64,000 nt of DNA from Candidatus Gastranaerophilales bacterium (GCA_900767135.1 CAAFYU010000067.1:1-64000); one strand, 5' to 3'; shown: positions 1 through 8,679, numbered from the stretch's first letter. Notes: generated by a model from the sequence alone, not told the origin. Made by a program: numbers and translations.

Positions 1-509
1 TCAAAATCCTCATCAACCAAATGATATTGTTTTACGGGTGCTTCCAAATCTCCTTTTATATAACCGCCATGAGTTTCTCTATCAGGGTTCATGTGAACTT
101 TTGCAAGTCCATATTTGTAGTCTTCCCCAGGAACATAAACATCAGCGTGAGGGAATAAATTAATATTTCCTGCGTGGTCTAAGTGCATATGAGAAAGTAC
201 AACTGTTTTAATATCTTCCGGTTTAACACCGCAAAGTTTAAGTTGATTTTCCAATCTTTCTTCATCTTTTTGATAAAGCGGATAAACTTCTTGCATTGTT
301 TTTGGCCAATAACCGTTCATAGCTTCAGGGTTTGAACCTGTGTCATATAAAATATAACCATCATCTGTTTCAATTAAATAAGCCATTACAGGCAGTTTAA
401 TCCATTCATTTTGAACATGCGGATTAGAGCGTGTTCCAAGTGTTGCACATGCAACAACGGTATTTTTATCGGTTTCTAAATACCCTGTATTTAGTGCATA
501 AAGTTTCAT
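1..509 (-). CDS. MBL-fold metallohydrolase, N-acyl-homoserine-lactonase-like (3' end outside window)
   Basis: The C-terminus runs off the left edge; about 169 codons are present. The start reads MKLYALNTGYLE, and near residue 108 comes HMHLDHAGN, the HxHxDH zinc-binding motif of the metallo-beta-lactamase fold, preceded by a DTGSNPEA loop. The arrangement resembles the AttM/AiiA-type lactonase branch, but substrate cannot be read from this. The ATG overlaps the stop of the upstream histidine kinase by one base (TGATG), so the two are probably translationally coupled and lie in the same minus-strand unit as the CoA-transferase. It could equally be a thioesterase-like or other lactone hydrolase. 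Confidence 0.85.
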   Translation of the reverse strand, partial: MKLYALNTGYLETDKNTVVACATLGTRSNPHVQNEWIKLPVMAYLIETDDGYILYDTGSNPEAMNGYWPKTMQEVYPLYQKDEERLENQLKLCGVKPEDIKTVVLSHMHLDHAGNINLFPHADVYVPGEDYKYGLAKVHMNPDRETHGGYIKGDLEAPVKQYHLVDEDF

Positions 510-1495
510 CATTTCCCTTCTTTCTTAAATTTAACGGTGAATTTTGTTTCTATTTCCATTTCTGACGTAACAGAAATTTTACCGTTATAAGTCTCAATCA
601 ATGATTTAACAACAAAAAGTCCCGTTCCTCTAGAATTACTTTTTGTCGAAAATCCGTTTTTAAAAATTTTCTTCAAATTAGATTTTTTTATTCCGTTGCC
701 ATTATCGCTTACGACAATTTTTATTTCTTTTGGCGTTGATAATATTGATACATATATTTTTTTGTTGGAAACATCTGTTGAATTTAGTGAATCCATCGCA
801 TTTTCGATTAAATTTCCAAGCACTGTTATAAAAACATCTGACGGAATTCTTGTATCGTTTTCTTCCAGTGAACTAGCAGAATCCAATGCAAAATGGATGC
901 CAAGTTCTGATGCTCTAGCAAATTTCCCAATCAAAAGAGCAGCAATAGATGGAATTTTAATTTGTTTAATAATGGTACTTATTATCTCTTTTTGTACCAT
1001 ACTGACATTCATAATGTATTCAACTGCTTCATCGTATTTTTTCATTTGGATTAAGCCTAAGATTACATGTAATTTATTCACAAAATCGTGATTATTTGCT
1101 CTCATTGATTCGACAAGATGTTTAACCCCGGTCAAATTTTCTGCAAGTTGTACGACCTCAGTTCTGTTTCTAAAAATAGCAAATGCTCCAACGATTTCAC
1201 CATTATCATAAATTGGCATTCTATCAGAAATTACGTAATCATTTTTTAATGATTTCATCTGCACATTGAATTCTTTTTTGCCTGTCGTTAAGAGTTCACC
1301 TAATCTTGATGCAGGATAAATCTCATTCAAATCTTTACCGATAGGTTCACTTTCTGTTATATGCAGCATTGGAATTGCTGATTTGTTTATAAATATAACT
1401 TTTTTGTTTTTATCAATCGCTAAGATACCTTCCTCTAATGCCATAAGGATATCTTCACGCAATTTAAACATTTCAAGTAATTTATTTTCATCCAT
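509..1495 (-). CDS. Soluble CitA/DcuS-type sensor histidine kinase lacking a membrane sensor domain
   Basis: 328 aa. A PAS domain occupies roughly residues 15-115. A SpoOB/CitA-type dimerisation helix follows, with phospho-acceptor His at about 136 in NNHDFVNKLHVILGL. The HATPase domain has an N box (NLIENAMDSL), G1 box (VSDNGNGI) and G2 box (SRGTGLFVVKSL). DcuS/CitA kinases normally sense C4-dicarboxylates or citrate with a periplasmic domain between two membrane helices; here nothing precedes the PAS domain and no hydrophobic segment is visible, so sensing must be cytoplasmic. No response regulator is in the window; it could lie to the left. It sits 34 bp downstream of the CoA-transferase gene, which makes dicarboxylate or CoA-metabolite sensing an attractive inference. 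Confidence 0.88.
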   Translation of the reverse strand: MDENKLLEMFKLREDILMALEEGILAIDKNKKVIFINKSAIPMLHITESEPIGKDLNEIYPASRLGELLTTGKKEFNVQMKSLKNDYVISDRMPIYDNGEIVGAFAIFRNRTEVVQLAENLTGVKHLVESMRANNHDFVNKLHVILGLIQMKKYDEAVEYIMNVSMVQKEIISTIIKQIKIPSIAALLIGKFARASELGIHFALDSASSLEENDTRIPSDVFITVLGNLIENAMDSLNSTDVSNKKIYVSILSTPKEIKIVVSDNGNGIKKSNLKKIFKNGFSTKSNSRGTGLFVVKSLIETYNGKISVTSEMEIETKFTVKFKKEGK

Positions 1496-1529
1496 AATTT
1501 TATTTTACCTTGAAATTACAATTTTGCTA

Positions 1530-3011
1530 TTAAATATTATGAAATTTATACGCATCTTCAATATCAACAGGCATTTCCTTGTACTCACAAGTGTTTATAG
1601 CCTTATCAAGATAATCGTACAATTCCTGTTTAAATTTCGGATGTGCACAATTTTCGATAATTGTTTTGGCTCTTTCTATCGGGTCTAAACCTCTCAAATC
1701 TGCAACCCCTTGTTCTGTAATAAGTGCGTGGATTTCATGGATTGTATGGTCAACGTGACTAACAAGTGGAACAATACAAGAGATTTCTCCATTTTTCGCA
1801 GTAGATTTTGTGATAAAAATTGATAATCCAGCATTTTCGCAATAATCGCCAGAACCGCCGACACCATTCATCAAACGACAACCGTTAATGTATGAAGAAT
1901 TAGTGTTACCATAAATATCTGCCTCAATAACTGTGTTAATCGCAATTATACCAAGTCTTCTGATAACTTCGGGGTGGTTACTGATTTCTTGCGGTCTTAG
2001 TACAATTTTATCTTTATATTTTTCAAAGTTTTTAAAGAACTCATCAATCTTATCCCAAGAGATTGTCAAGGACGTACCCGATGCACATTTAACTTTTCCT
2101 GCCTCAATAAGGTCGAAAATTGAATTTTGCAAAACTTCTGAATATACTGTTAAATCTTCAAAATCAGAATCTTTCAAACATTCTAAAACTGCATTTGAAA
2201 CACTGCCGACACCTGCCTGAATGGGAGGAAGCGGATTACACAATCTTTTATGTTCAACTTCATTTTTCAAAAAGTTAACCAAATTTTTAGCCATAGCATC
2301 AAATTCCGCATCAGATGGTACAACTTTCCTTCCATTATCAGGAATTGTGCTGTGAACAACAGCAACAACTTTATCAAAATCACATTTTATATAAGGTGTT
2401 CCAATTCTATCGTCAACTTTTGTAATTGGAATAGGTTTTGTATATGGAGGATTTTCAGGAGAATAAACATCATGAACCCCTTCTAAAGACGCTGGAACAT
2501 AAGTGTTTACTTCAATTATAATTTTGTCCGCACATTCAGCATATATGTTAGAAGTACCAACAGAAGTTGTCGGAATAATATTTCCGTTTTCATCAATCGC
2601 AGTTGCTTCAATTATTGCAACATCAACATGGTTTAAGAAATTCCTTTTTACCCATACAGGCATCAAACCAAGCGGAACATCATGATAGCCGACTTTCCCG
2701 TCATTAATCGCATTTCTCAAATCTTTATTGGTTTGGTAAGGAATACGTTTTTTTAAAGCTCCTTTTCTTGCAAGTTCACCATCAAACTCATCTCCGAGAG
2801 AAGCTCCTGAATAAACTGTTAAATCAAGCTTTTCACCGTTATCTGCACGTTTGGCAAGCTCTCCTGCAATAACTTTAGGATACCCTGCAATCGTAAAACC
2901 ACTAACACCAAGTGTCATATTAGGGTTTATAAACTTTGCAGCCTCAGCCGGTTCCATAACTTTAGTTAAATATCTTTTATCTCTAATCCTTTTTTCAAAT
3001 TCTTTGTCCAC
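1530..3011 (-). CDS. cat1: Succinyl-CoA:acetate/acetyl-CoA hydrolase-transferase family protein (Cat1-like)
   Basis: About 493 aa, the usual length for the Ach1/Cat1/ScpC family. Diagnostic segments are QAGVGSVSNAVL, TVYSEVLQ (family active-site glutamate), GVGGSGDYCENA and VSHVDHTIHEIH...TEQGVADLRGL. The enzyme transfers CoA between acyl-CoA and a carboxylate; divergent from sucD-4hbD it most likely activates succinate to succinyl-CoA, as in Clostridium kluyveri. A TTG 33 bases upstream lacks a ribosome site and would fall almost on the predicted transcription start; the GTG at 3011 has GAGG eight bases upstream, so I prefer it. Confidence 0.88.
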   Translation of the reverse strand: MDKEFEKRIRDKRYLTKVMEPAEAAKFINPNMTLGVSGFTIAGYPKVIAGELAKRADNGEKLDLTVYSGASLGDEFDGELARKGALKKRIPYQTNKDLRNAINDGKVGYHDVPLGLMPVWVKRNFLNHVDVAIIEATAIDENGNIIPTTSVGTSNIYAECADKIIIEVNTYVPASLEGVHDVYSPENPPYTKPIPITKVDDRIGTPYIKCDFDKVVAVVHSTIPDNGRKVVPSDAEFDAMAKNLVNFLKNEVEHKRLCNPLPPIQAGVGSVSNAVLECLKDSDFEDLTVYSEVLQNSIFDLIEAGKVKCASGTSLTISWDKIDEFFKNFEKYKDKIVLRPQEISNHPEVIRRLGIIAINTVIEADIYGNTNSSYINGCRLMNGVGGSGDYCENAGLSIFITKSTAKNGEISCIVPLVSHVDHTIHEIHALITEQGVADLRGLDPIERAKTIIENCAHPKFKQELYDYLDKAINTCEYKEMPVDIEDAYKFHNI

Positions 3012-3047
3012 AGTCTTTACCTCACTTACTCTTTCATTTACCAATAG

Positions 3048-3079
3048 TTTATCATATTGATAAAATTTGTATGTACTAA
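3048..3079 (-). promoter_or_regulatory. Promoter of cat1 with an overlapping palindromic operator candidate
   Basis: On the minus strand a -35-like TTAGTA (3074-3079) and a -10 TATGAT (3051-3056) are 17 bases apart. The palindrome TTTATCA-TAT-TGATAAA (3048-3064) covers the -10 box, so a bound dimeric regulator would block the promoter. The regulator is unknown. Confidence 0.5.
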
Positions 3080-3222
3080 CGAAATTAAAAAAAAGAGTTT
3101 GGAAAGTAAAGAAAGTTTTAAATAACGCAAAAAATTTTTATACTTACAAAAGAATGTACAAAATTGAATTACAAAACTAACATATTGCTATAGGTTGAAA
3201 TTGTAAGAAAGGAAATATAAAA

Positions 3223-4608
3223 ATGGAAAACGAAATTAGTGCAGAAGAATTGATTAATTCGTTAGTTGAAAAAGCTCATAAAGCTCAACAAGAATTTGAA
3301 TCATTTTCTCAAGAACAAACAGATGCTATTGTTAAAGAAATTGGTAAAGTCGTTTATGATAGAGCTGAAGAATTAGCCAGAATGACAGTTGATGAAACTA
3401 AAATGGGTGTTTATGAAGACAAAGTTGCAAAATGCCACGGTAAATCAAAATGTATTTGGAACAGTTTGAAAGGCAAAAAATCAGTAGGGATTATTGAAGA
3501 AAATAAAGAAACAGGAATTATTAAAGTTGCAAAAGCAAAAGGTGTAGTTGGTGCAGTAACCCCTGTAACAAATCCTGTTGTAACTCCAATGTGTAATATT
3601 ATGTTTGCTATTAAAGGTCAAAACGCAATTATTATTGCTCCGCACCCAAGAGCAGAACATGTAAACAAATACGTTGTAGATCTGTTTAGAGAAATTTTGA
3701 AAAAACACAACGCTCCTGTTGATTTAATTCAAACAATCGAAAAATCATCAATTGATGCTACAAATGAATTAATGAAAAAAGTTGATGTAGTTGTAGCAAC
3801 AGGCGGTGGCGGTATGGTTAAAGCTGCTTATTCATCAGGTCACCCTGCATTAGGTGTTGGTCCTGGTAACGTTCAAGTTATTATGGATAGAGGAATTGAC
3901 TACGAAGATGCCGTTAAGAAAATTATCATCGGCAGAACTTTTGATAATGGTATCATTTGTTCAGGTGAACAAGCCGTATTCATTCCAAAAGAAGATTTTA
4001 ATAAAGTTCTTGACTTGTTTAGAAAAAACGGCGTATTTGTTGTTGAAGATGAAGCATCAATTAAGAAATTTGCTGATACAATCTTCCCTGAAAACGGTCC
4101 AATCAATAGAAAAATTGTTGGTCAATCTGTTCAAACAATTGCAAAACTTGCTGATGTTGAAGTTCCGGAAGGTACAAGAATGATTTTGATTAAGGCAAGG
4201 GCAATCGGTAAAGGCAACGGCGAACCTTTATGTCGTGAAAAAATGTGTCCTGTAATGATTACTGCTCCTTACGATACATTTGAAGATGCTATTAAACTTG
4301 CTCAATCAGATTTGGAATACGAAGGAAAAGGTCATACAGCATCAATTCATTCAAATGATATGGAACATGTTCGTTATGCAGGTGAAAATTTGACGGTAAG
4401 TCGTTTAATTGTTAACCAATCCTCATCAACAGGTGCAGGCGGCAGTTTGTATAATGGCTTTGCTCCAACTACAACATTAGGTTGTGGATCTTGGGGTAAC
4501 AACAGTATTTCAGAAAACTTGAATTACACTCACTTAATTAACGTTTCTCAAATCGGACTTTATAATAAGGATAAAAAAGTTCCGACAGATGAAGAAATTT
4601 GGGCTTAA
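3223..4608 (+). CDS. sucD: CoA-acylating succinate-semialdehyde dehydrogenase
   Basis: 461 aa, close to the 472 aa of C. kluyveri SucD. Recognisable segments include TEMGVYEDKVAKCH-like MGVYEDKVAKCHGKS, TPVTNPVVTPMCN, IIAPHPRAEHV, ATGGGGMVKAAYSSG, the catalytic-cysteine segment DNGIICSGEQAV near residue 245, and the ending TLGCGSWGNNSISENLNYTHLINVSQIG. It reduces succinyl-CoA to succinate semialdehyde with NAD(P)H in the cytoplasm. The ATG has AGAAAGGA at a normal distance. It is the first gene of a plus-strand unit with 4hbD, divergent from cat1. An acetaldehyde dehydrogenase is the main alternative, but the 4hbD partner argues for succinate. Confidence 0.92.
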   Translation: MENEISAEELINSLVEKAHKAQQEFESFSQEQTDAIVKEIGKVVYDRAEELARMTVDETKMGVYEDKVAKCHGKSKCIWNSLKGKKSVGIIEENKETGIIKVAKAKGVVGAVTPVTNPVVTPMCNIMFAIKGQNAIIIAPHPRAEHVNKYVVDLFREILKKHNAPVDLIQTIEKSSIDATNELMKKVDVVVATGGGGMVKAAYSSGHPALGVGPGNVQVIMDRGIDYEDAVKKIIIGRTFDNGIICSGEQAVFIPKEDFNKVLDLFRKNGVFVVEDEASIKKFADTIFPENGPINRKIVGQSVQTIAKLADVEVPEGTRMILIKARAIGKGNGEPLCREKMCPVMITAPYDTFEDAIKLAQSDLEYEGKGHTASIHSNDMEHVRYAGENLTVSRLIVNQSSSTGAGGSLYNGFAPTTTLGCGSWGNNSISENLNYTHLINVSQIGLYNKDKKVPTDEEIWA

Positions 4609-4624
4609 ATTTGTTGTTATAATA

Positions 4625-4655
4625 AATTCCGGATTGCATAATGTAGTCCGGAATT
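4625..4655 (+). other. Intercistronic hairpin between sucD and 4hbD
   Basis: AATTCCGGA and TCCGGAATT form a nine-base-pair stem with a 13-base loop. There is no T tract, so it is more likely an mRNA-processing or stability hairpin than a terminator. Confidence 0.6.
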
Positions 4656-4680
4656 CTCCTAAAAGAAAGGATTTTTAATC

Positions 4681-5796
4681 ATGAAACAGTTAATATTAAA
4701 ACCGGAATTGCATAAATTCCAAACTTGCAAAGAATTTGCAAAAGAATTTGAATTGGGGGAAGATGATTTAATTCTTACAAATGAATATATTTTTAATCCA
4801 TATTTCAAAGAATTAAATTTGCCTGTAAAAACAATTTTCCAAGAAAAATTCGGTGCAGGTGAACCAACAGACATTATGGTTGATGCAATTATTAATGAAG
4901 CCGCAAAACATACTTTCAAAAGAATAATTGCAATCGGCGGTGGTACAATCATTGATATAGCAAAAGTTTTGGCAGTAACAAACGGAGAATCTGTCGATAA
5001 ATTATACGACAAAAAAAATGAATTAAAGAAACATTATGAACTAATTATTATCCCTACAACTTGTGGTACAGGCAGTGAAGTTACAAATATTTCAATCATC
5101 AACAGAACAAGATTGGGTGTAAAAATGGGATTGACTTCGCCTGAAATGTTTGCAGAAAAGGCAGTTCTAATTCCTGAACTTTTGAAATCATTACCGTTTA
5201 AAGTTTTTGCAACAAGTTCAATTGATGCTTTGGTACATTCTGTTGAATCAAGTTTATCCCCAAAAGCAACCGATTATTCCAAATTATTTGGTTATAAAGC
5301 TATTGAAATGATTATCACAAGCTATCAAAGACTTGTTAAAGAAGGTGAAGAAATTTTGCCTGATTTGATGGATATATTCTTGACGGCAAGTAACTTTGCT
5401 GGTATTGCGTTTGAAACAGCAGGTTGTGCAGCGGTTCACGCATTGAGTTATCCATTGGGTGCAAAATATCACGTTCCACATGGAGAAAGCAATTATGCCG
5501 TATTTACTGGTGTTTTGAAAAATTATATGGAAATTAAACAAGATGGCGAAATCGCAACTATGAATGAATTTTTAGCAAACCTTCTTCATTGCGATGTAAA
5601 AGTAGTTTATGAAGAACTAGAAAACTTGTTGAATTCTGTATTGCAAAAGAAACCTTTGCACGAATACGGTGTAACTGAAAAGAATGCAGAAGATTTCGCT
5701 GAAAGCGTAATGAAAACTCAAGGGCGTTTGATGGCAAATAATTTTGTTGTATTAGATTATGATAGAGTATTAAAAATTTATAAGGAGTTGCTATGA
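4681..5796 (+). CDS. 4hbD: 4-hydroxybutyrate dehydrogenase (iron-containing alcohol dehydrogenase)
   Basis: 371 aa, the same length as C. kluyveri 4HbD. The N-terminus LKPELHKFQTCKEFAKEF is of the 4HbD subtype. The cofactor region has AIGGGTIIDIAKV, and PTTCGTGSEVTNISI follows. The metal-binding part has DALVHSVE and HALSYPLG...YHVPHGES with the histidine ligands. It reduces succinate semialdehyde to 4-hydroxybutyrate. It has a good ribosome site (AGAAAGGA), lies 72 bp after sucD, and its stop overlaps the start of the next small membrane protein (ATGA). Confidence 0.92.
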   Translation: MKQLILKPELHKFQTCKEFAKEFELGEDDLILTNEYIFNPYFKELNLPVKTIFQEKFGAGEPTDIMVDAIINEAAKHTFKRIIAIGGGTIIDIAKVLAVTNGESVDKLYDKKNELKKHYELIIIPTTCGTGSEVTNISIINRTRLGVKMGLTSPEMFAEKAVLIPELLKSLPFKVFATSSIDALVHSVESSLSPKATDYSKLFGYKAIEMIITSYQRLVKEGEEILPDLMDIFLTASNFAGIAFETAGCAAVHALSYPLGAKYHVPHGESNYAVFTGVLKNYMEIKQDGEIATMNEFLANLLHCDVKVVYEELENLLNSVLQKKPLHEYGVTEKNAEDFAESVMKTQGRLMANNFVVLDYDRVLKIYKELL

Positions 5797-6101
5797 GCTT
5801 ATTAGAAGCCGGTATGATGGCAAGCTTTGGATTAAGTTGGCCGATTGCAGCATACAAAACTTATAAATGTAAATGCGTACATGGAAAAAGCCTTACTTTT
5901 TCATATTTAATTCTATTTGGATATATTTGCGGAATTTTAAATAAACTTTTGCATAATAATGACTATGTAATTTGGATATATTACGCAAATGCAGTGTTTC
6001 TGTTGCTAGATATGTTTTTGTATTACAGATATAAAAATAATCCGGCCCCCAAAACTGCCGAACTTCCGATAGAAATAAACGAAGAAGTGGAAATTGATTA
6101 A
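5793..6101 (+). CDS. Small PQ-loop/SemiSWEET-like membrane protein
   Basis: 102 aa with about three hydrophobic helices (residues 5-20, 37-54, 60-78) and an acidic tail. The first helix and loop read SWPIAAYKTYK...VHGKSLTFSYL, resembling the Pro-containing helix and K-S-x-G/T-x-S loop of SemiSWEET/PQ-loop transporters. It overlaps the 4hbD stop by ATGA, so it is co-translated with the 4-hydroxybutyrate pathway. A role in moving a pathway acid or a sugar is possible but only suggested by context. Confidence 0.65.
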   Translation: MSLLEAGMMASFGLSWPIAAYKTYKCKCVHGKSLTFSYLILFGYICGILNKLLHNNDYVIWIYYANAVFLLLDMFLYYRYKNNPAPKTAELPIEINEEVEID

Positions 6102-6103
6102 CA

Positions 6104-6136
6104 AAAAACAGCATACTTTAAGTATGCTGTTTTTAT
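6104..6136 (+). terminator. Rho-independent terminator of the sucD-4hbD unit
   Basis: AACAGCATACTT and AAGTATGCTGTT form a 12-bp stem with a minimal loop, followed by TTTTATT. The A run on the 5' side makes it usable from both strands. Confidence 0.88.
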
Positions 6137-6164
6137 TGTATTAAATTTTTATTTTGTTGATATC

Positions 6165-6275
6165 GCAAAATATTCACAGGAAGCCACTGACACGAATTTG
6201 CAGGTGTGCTTCAGTGTATTTGAATAGTTTCTATAATTAGAACGTCAGCCTTCTTAAAACTCGCGTGAATAGGGG
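6165..6275 (+). ncRNA. Candidate structured RNA with a three-way-junction layout
   Basis: In the intergenic region TATTCAC (6171-6177) pairs perfectly with GTGAATA (6265-6271). Inside lie CACTGA-CAC...GTG-(4 nt)-TCAGTG (6185-6216) and GTTTCTA-taat-TAGAAC. The single-stranded part GTCAGCCTTCTTAAAACTCG is faintly like the 3' strand of 6S RNA, but no family is firmly recognised. Strand is assumed. A promoter for the next gene lies downstream, so this may be an independent small RNA. Confidence 0.3.
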
Positions 6276-6364
6276 CTAAAAGAGATTTATCATTACGTTT
6301 TAGTATTAATTATTAAATAGTTGCATTACAAAAAAAATGAATATATTGCGGTTTTTAAATTTAT

Positions 6365-6393
6365 TTGACATGCTCTGAAAAATGACGCAAAAT
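6365..6393 (+). promoter_or_regulatory. Promoter of the DMT transporter gene, leaderless configuration
   Basis: TTGACA (6365-6370), 17 bases, CAAAAT (6388-6393), then exactly six bases to the ATG at 6400. There is no Shine-Dalgarno sequence. Confidence 0.55.
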
Positions 6394-6399
6394 TTAGGT

Positions 6400-7272
6400 A
6401 TGCAAAATAATAAATTGGAATATTTAAAACTACATATTTCTGTTTTACTTGCGGGGTTTACCGGACTTTTGGCAAAACTGACTTCGTTAAATGAAGTTAT
6501 GATTGTTTGGTATAGAATGCTTTTTGCATTTGTTATTTTTTCTGTAATGCTTTTGATAATGAAAAAGAAACCTGCGGAAAATGTTAAAGATGCCCTGAAA
6601 ATTACAGGTTTAGGAGCTCTTTTAGCAATTCATTTGATATTCTTTTTTGGAAGCATGAAATATGCAACATTATCTATCGGTGTTGTTTGTTATTCGTTGG
6701 TTGGCTTTTTTACTGTTATTATGGAACCGTTGGTTTTAAAGACTAAATTTTCTTTTTTAGAACTCTTTTATAGTTTGATTGCTGTTTTAGGAATTGGTTT
6801 GATTTTTAATTTTGATACAAGTTATCGGTTTGGAATTGTTTTAGGTGTGATTTCAGCAGCTTTGTTTGCTCTTTATACGTTGTTTAATAAAACTATTTTA
6901 CAAGGCAAATCATCTCGTTCTATGCTGTTTTATGAACTTTTTGGCGGTGCATTGTTTATGGGATTATTTTTGCCGATTTATATCCCGATTTCACATACAA
7001 CACAAATTTTGCCGATTGGGCTTGATTGGCTATGGCTGATTTTATTGGCATTTTTCTGTACGGTTATATTGTATTTGTTACATATTGCGGTTTTGAAAAC
7101 TCTTTCTGCTTTTACAGTGAGTCTTGCCGGAAACTTGGAACCGGTATATGGAATTATTTTGGCGGTTTTATTTTTGGGTGAAGCTCAAGATTTTACATTG
7201 TCATTTTATATCGGCATGATTTTGATTTTCTCGTCGGTGTTCTTGCAATCAGTGGTTAAGAAAAGAGTATAG
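6400..7272 (+). CDS. EamA-type (DMT superfamily) permease
   Basis: About 290 aa, a normal length, with ten hydrophobic segments arranged as two EamA repeats. The first repeat includes MIVWYRMLFAFVIF and SIGVVCYSLVGFFTVIMEPLVL; the second includes GNLEPVYGIILAVLFLGE, the conserved end-of-repeat P and E/G residues. These proteins export amino acids, nucleotides or other metabolites from the cytoplasm. An ATG 18 bases upstream has no ribosome site and sits between the -35 and -10 boxes, so I prefer MQNNKLEYLK. Substrate unknown. Confidence 0.87.
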   Translation: MQNNKLEYLKLHISVLLAGFTGLLAKLTSLNEVMIVWYRMLFAFVIFSVMLLIMKKKPAENVKDALKITGLGALLAIHLIFFFGSMKYATLSIGVVCYSLVGFFTVIMEPLVLKTKFSFLELFYSLIAVLGIGLIFNFDTSYRFGIVLGVISAALFALYTLFNKTILQGKSSRSMLFYELFGGALFMGLFLPIYIPISHTTQILPIGLDWLWLILLAFFCTVILYLLHIAVLKTLSAFTVSLAGNLEPVYGIILAVLFLGEAQDFTLSFYIGMILIFSSVFLQSVVKKRV

Positions 7273-7437
7273 TTGCAATACAAGGCTTTCCTTCATTAAT
7301 TAGGGTGGGAAAGAGAGTGGGTTGAAAAACTTTCCTGAAATGCACATAACTCCTTATCGTCCTAGCTTTTTATCGCCTTTATCAGACTCAATTGTAACGA
7401 AATATTACAAAAATGAATGCAAAAATTAAAGAAAATT

Positions 7438-7466
7438 TTGACATGTGTCGTCATGAAAAACATAAG
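7438..7466 (+). promoter_or_regulatory. Promoter of the 7495 gene
   Basis: TTGACA (7438-7443), 17 bases, CATAAG (7461-7466). It lies inside the longest possible reading frame and so argues against the upstream ATG at 7417. AGGAAG follows before the preferred start. Confidence 0.6.
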
Positions 7467-7494
7467 GAAACTAAAACGGAAAGGAAGACAGGTC

Positions 7495-8679
7495 ATGGGT
7501 ATGGCGGCTTCGCAGGCAAGATTTCTAGGTCTTACTGCAAGAAAAACAAATGTCGAATTTGAAGGCCAACAGATTAACCAACAACGTACTACGTTGTCGA
7601 ACCAATCTGCTAACTACTACAACCAATTGCTTGGCATGTCGGTTCCTGTTCCACCTTCGGTTGACGATTATACAAAAACAGTTTATACATTTGAAGATGG
7701 TGCTTTGAGCAACTCAATCTCTACTATGATTGCTCAAAAAGGTGGAGAATACCTAATCAGCTACACTTCTTCTTGGACAGATGACTTCGCAGCTGTTGCT
7801 GCCGGGCAATCTATTGTAAGCAAAAACCAAAATCCAAAAAACACTAACAATGCAATTAACGGAACCCTTTATAGCGTTGGTGCAAAAGAATTAAGAAAAA
7901 TGGGCGATGCATTCAAATTAGATGTTTACAAAGATGACAAAAAAACTGGACAATCTGTTTATATGAAGAATGGCAAATATTATTCAGATGCAGAATGCAA
8001 AAATGAAATTGCAGATGCTGACAAAAACAAATCATCTTACAAATTAAACAAAAATTACAACGATGAATATTTGAAATCACTTTCTTTGGATCAATTAGAA
8101 AAATTGCAGACCGAAGAAACAGAATACATTAGCATCTTGAACAAACAATATGCTCCAGACGGTAAGGAATCTTGGATGGTTCGCTATGTTCAAAACACAT
8201 CAACAGGCACTTGGTCCCCATTCTTCAACAAGAAATCTGTACTAGATAGTGCAATCTACTCTGACACAGGATCTTCTCAAAGCAACATTCCTGCTTACAC
8301 AATCGGTTCTGCAAAGAAAACAGAAGAAGTTAAAGGAGTAACAGCAAGATTAGAACAAGATTCAACAGGTCGTATTATTAACGTAACTCTTCACCCAGGA
8401 AAGGCGGACGAAGTTACTTACGCAGTAACAACAAACACATTGACAGATCAAGCAAAATATAATGATGCAATGAATCAATATGAATACGACAAGTACCAAT
8501 ATGATCAATCAATTCAAGAAATTAACTCTAAAATTGAAATCATTCAATCAGAAGACAAAAACCTTGAATTGAGATTAAAACAACTTGACACTGAACAAGA
8601 CGCAATTTCAACAGAAATGGACGCAGTTCAAAAAGTAATCGAAAAGAATACTGAGTCAACATTCAAAACATTTGGCTAG
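7495..8679 (+). CDS. Lineage-specific protein with helical N-terminus and C-terminal coiled coil
   Basis: 394 aa from the preferred ATG; no known domain recognised. The N-terminus MGMAASQARFLGLTARKTNVE is rich in small residues and then Q/N (EGQQINQQRTTLSNQ), reminiscent of flagellin- or hook-like assembly helices without being clearly homologous. The middle is polar with many Lys, Asn and Ser. The last 70 residues (YDQSIQEINSKIEI to the end) form a heptad-rich coiled coil ending FKTFG. No signal peptide. The start has AGGAAG upstream; the in-frame ATG at 7417 lies before the promoter. A terminator follows at 8909. Possibly a secreted or structural protein, but this is inference. Confidence 0.75.
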   Translation: MGMAASQARFLGLTARKTNVEFEGQQINQQRTTLSNQSANYYNQLLGMSVPVPPSVDDYTKTVYTFEDGALSNSISTMIAQKGGEYLISYTSSWTDDFAAVAAGQSIVSKNQNPKNTNNAINGTLYSVGAKELRKMGDAFKLDVYKDDKKTGQSVYMKNGKYYSDAECKNEIADADKNKSSYKLNKNYNDEYLKSLSLDQLEKLQTEETEYISILNKQYAPDGKESWMVRYVQNTSTGTWSPFFNKKSVLDSAIYSDTGSSQSNIPAYTIGSAKKTEEVKGVTARLEQDSTGRIINVTLHPGKADEVTYAVTTNTLTDQAKYNDAMNQYEYDKYQYDQSIQEINSKIEIIQSEDKNLELRLKQLDTEQDAISTEMDAVQKVIEKNTESTFKTFG

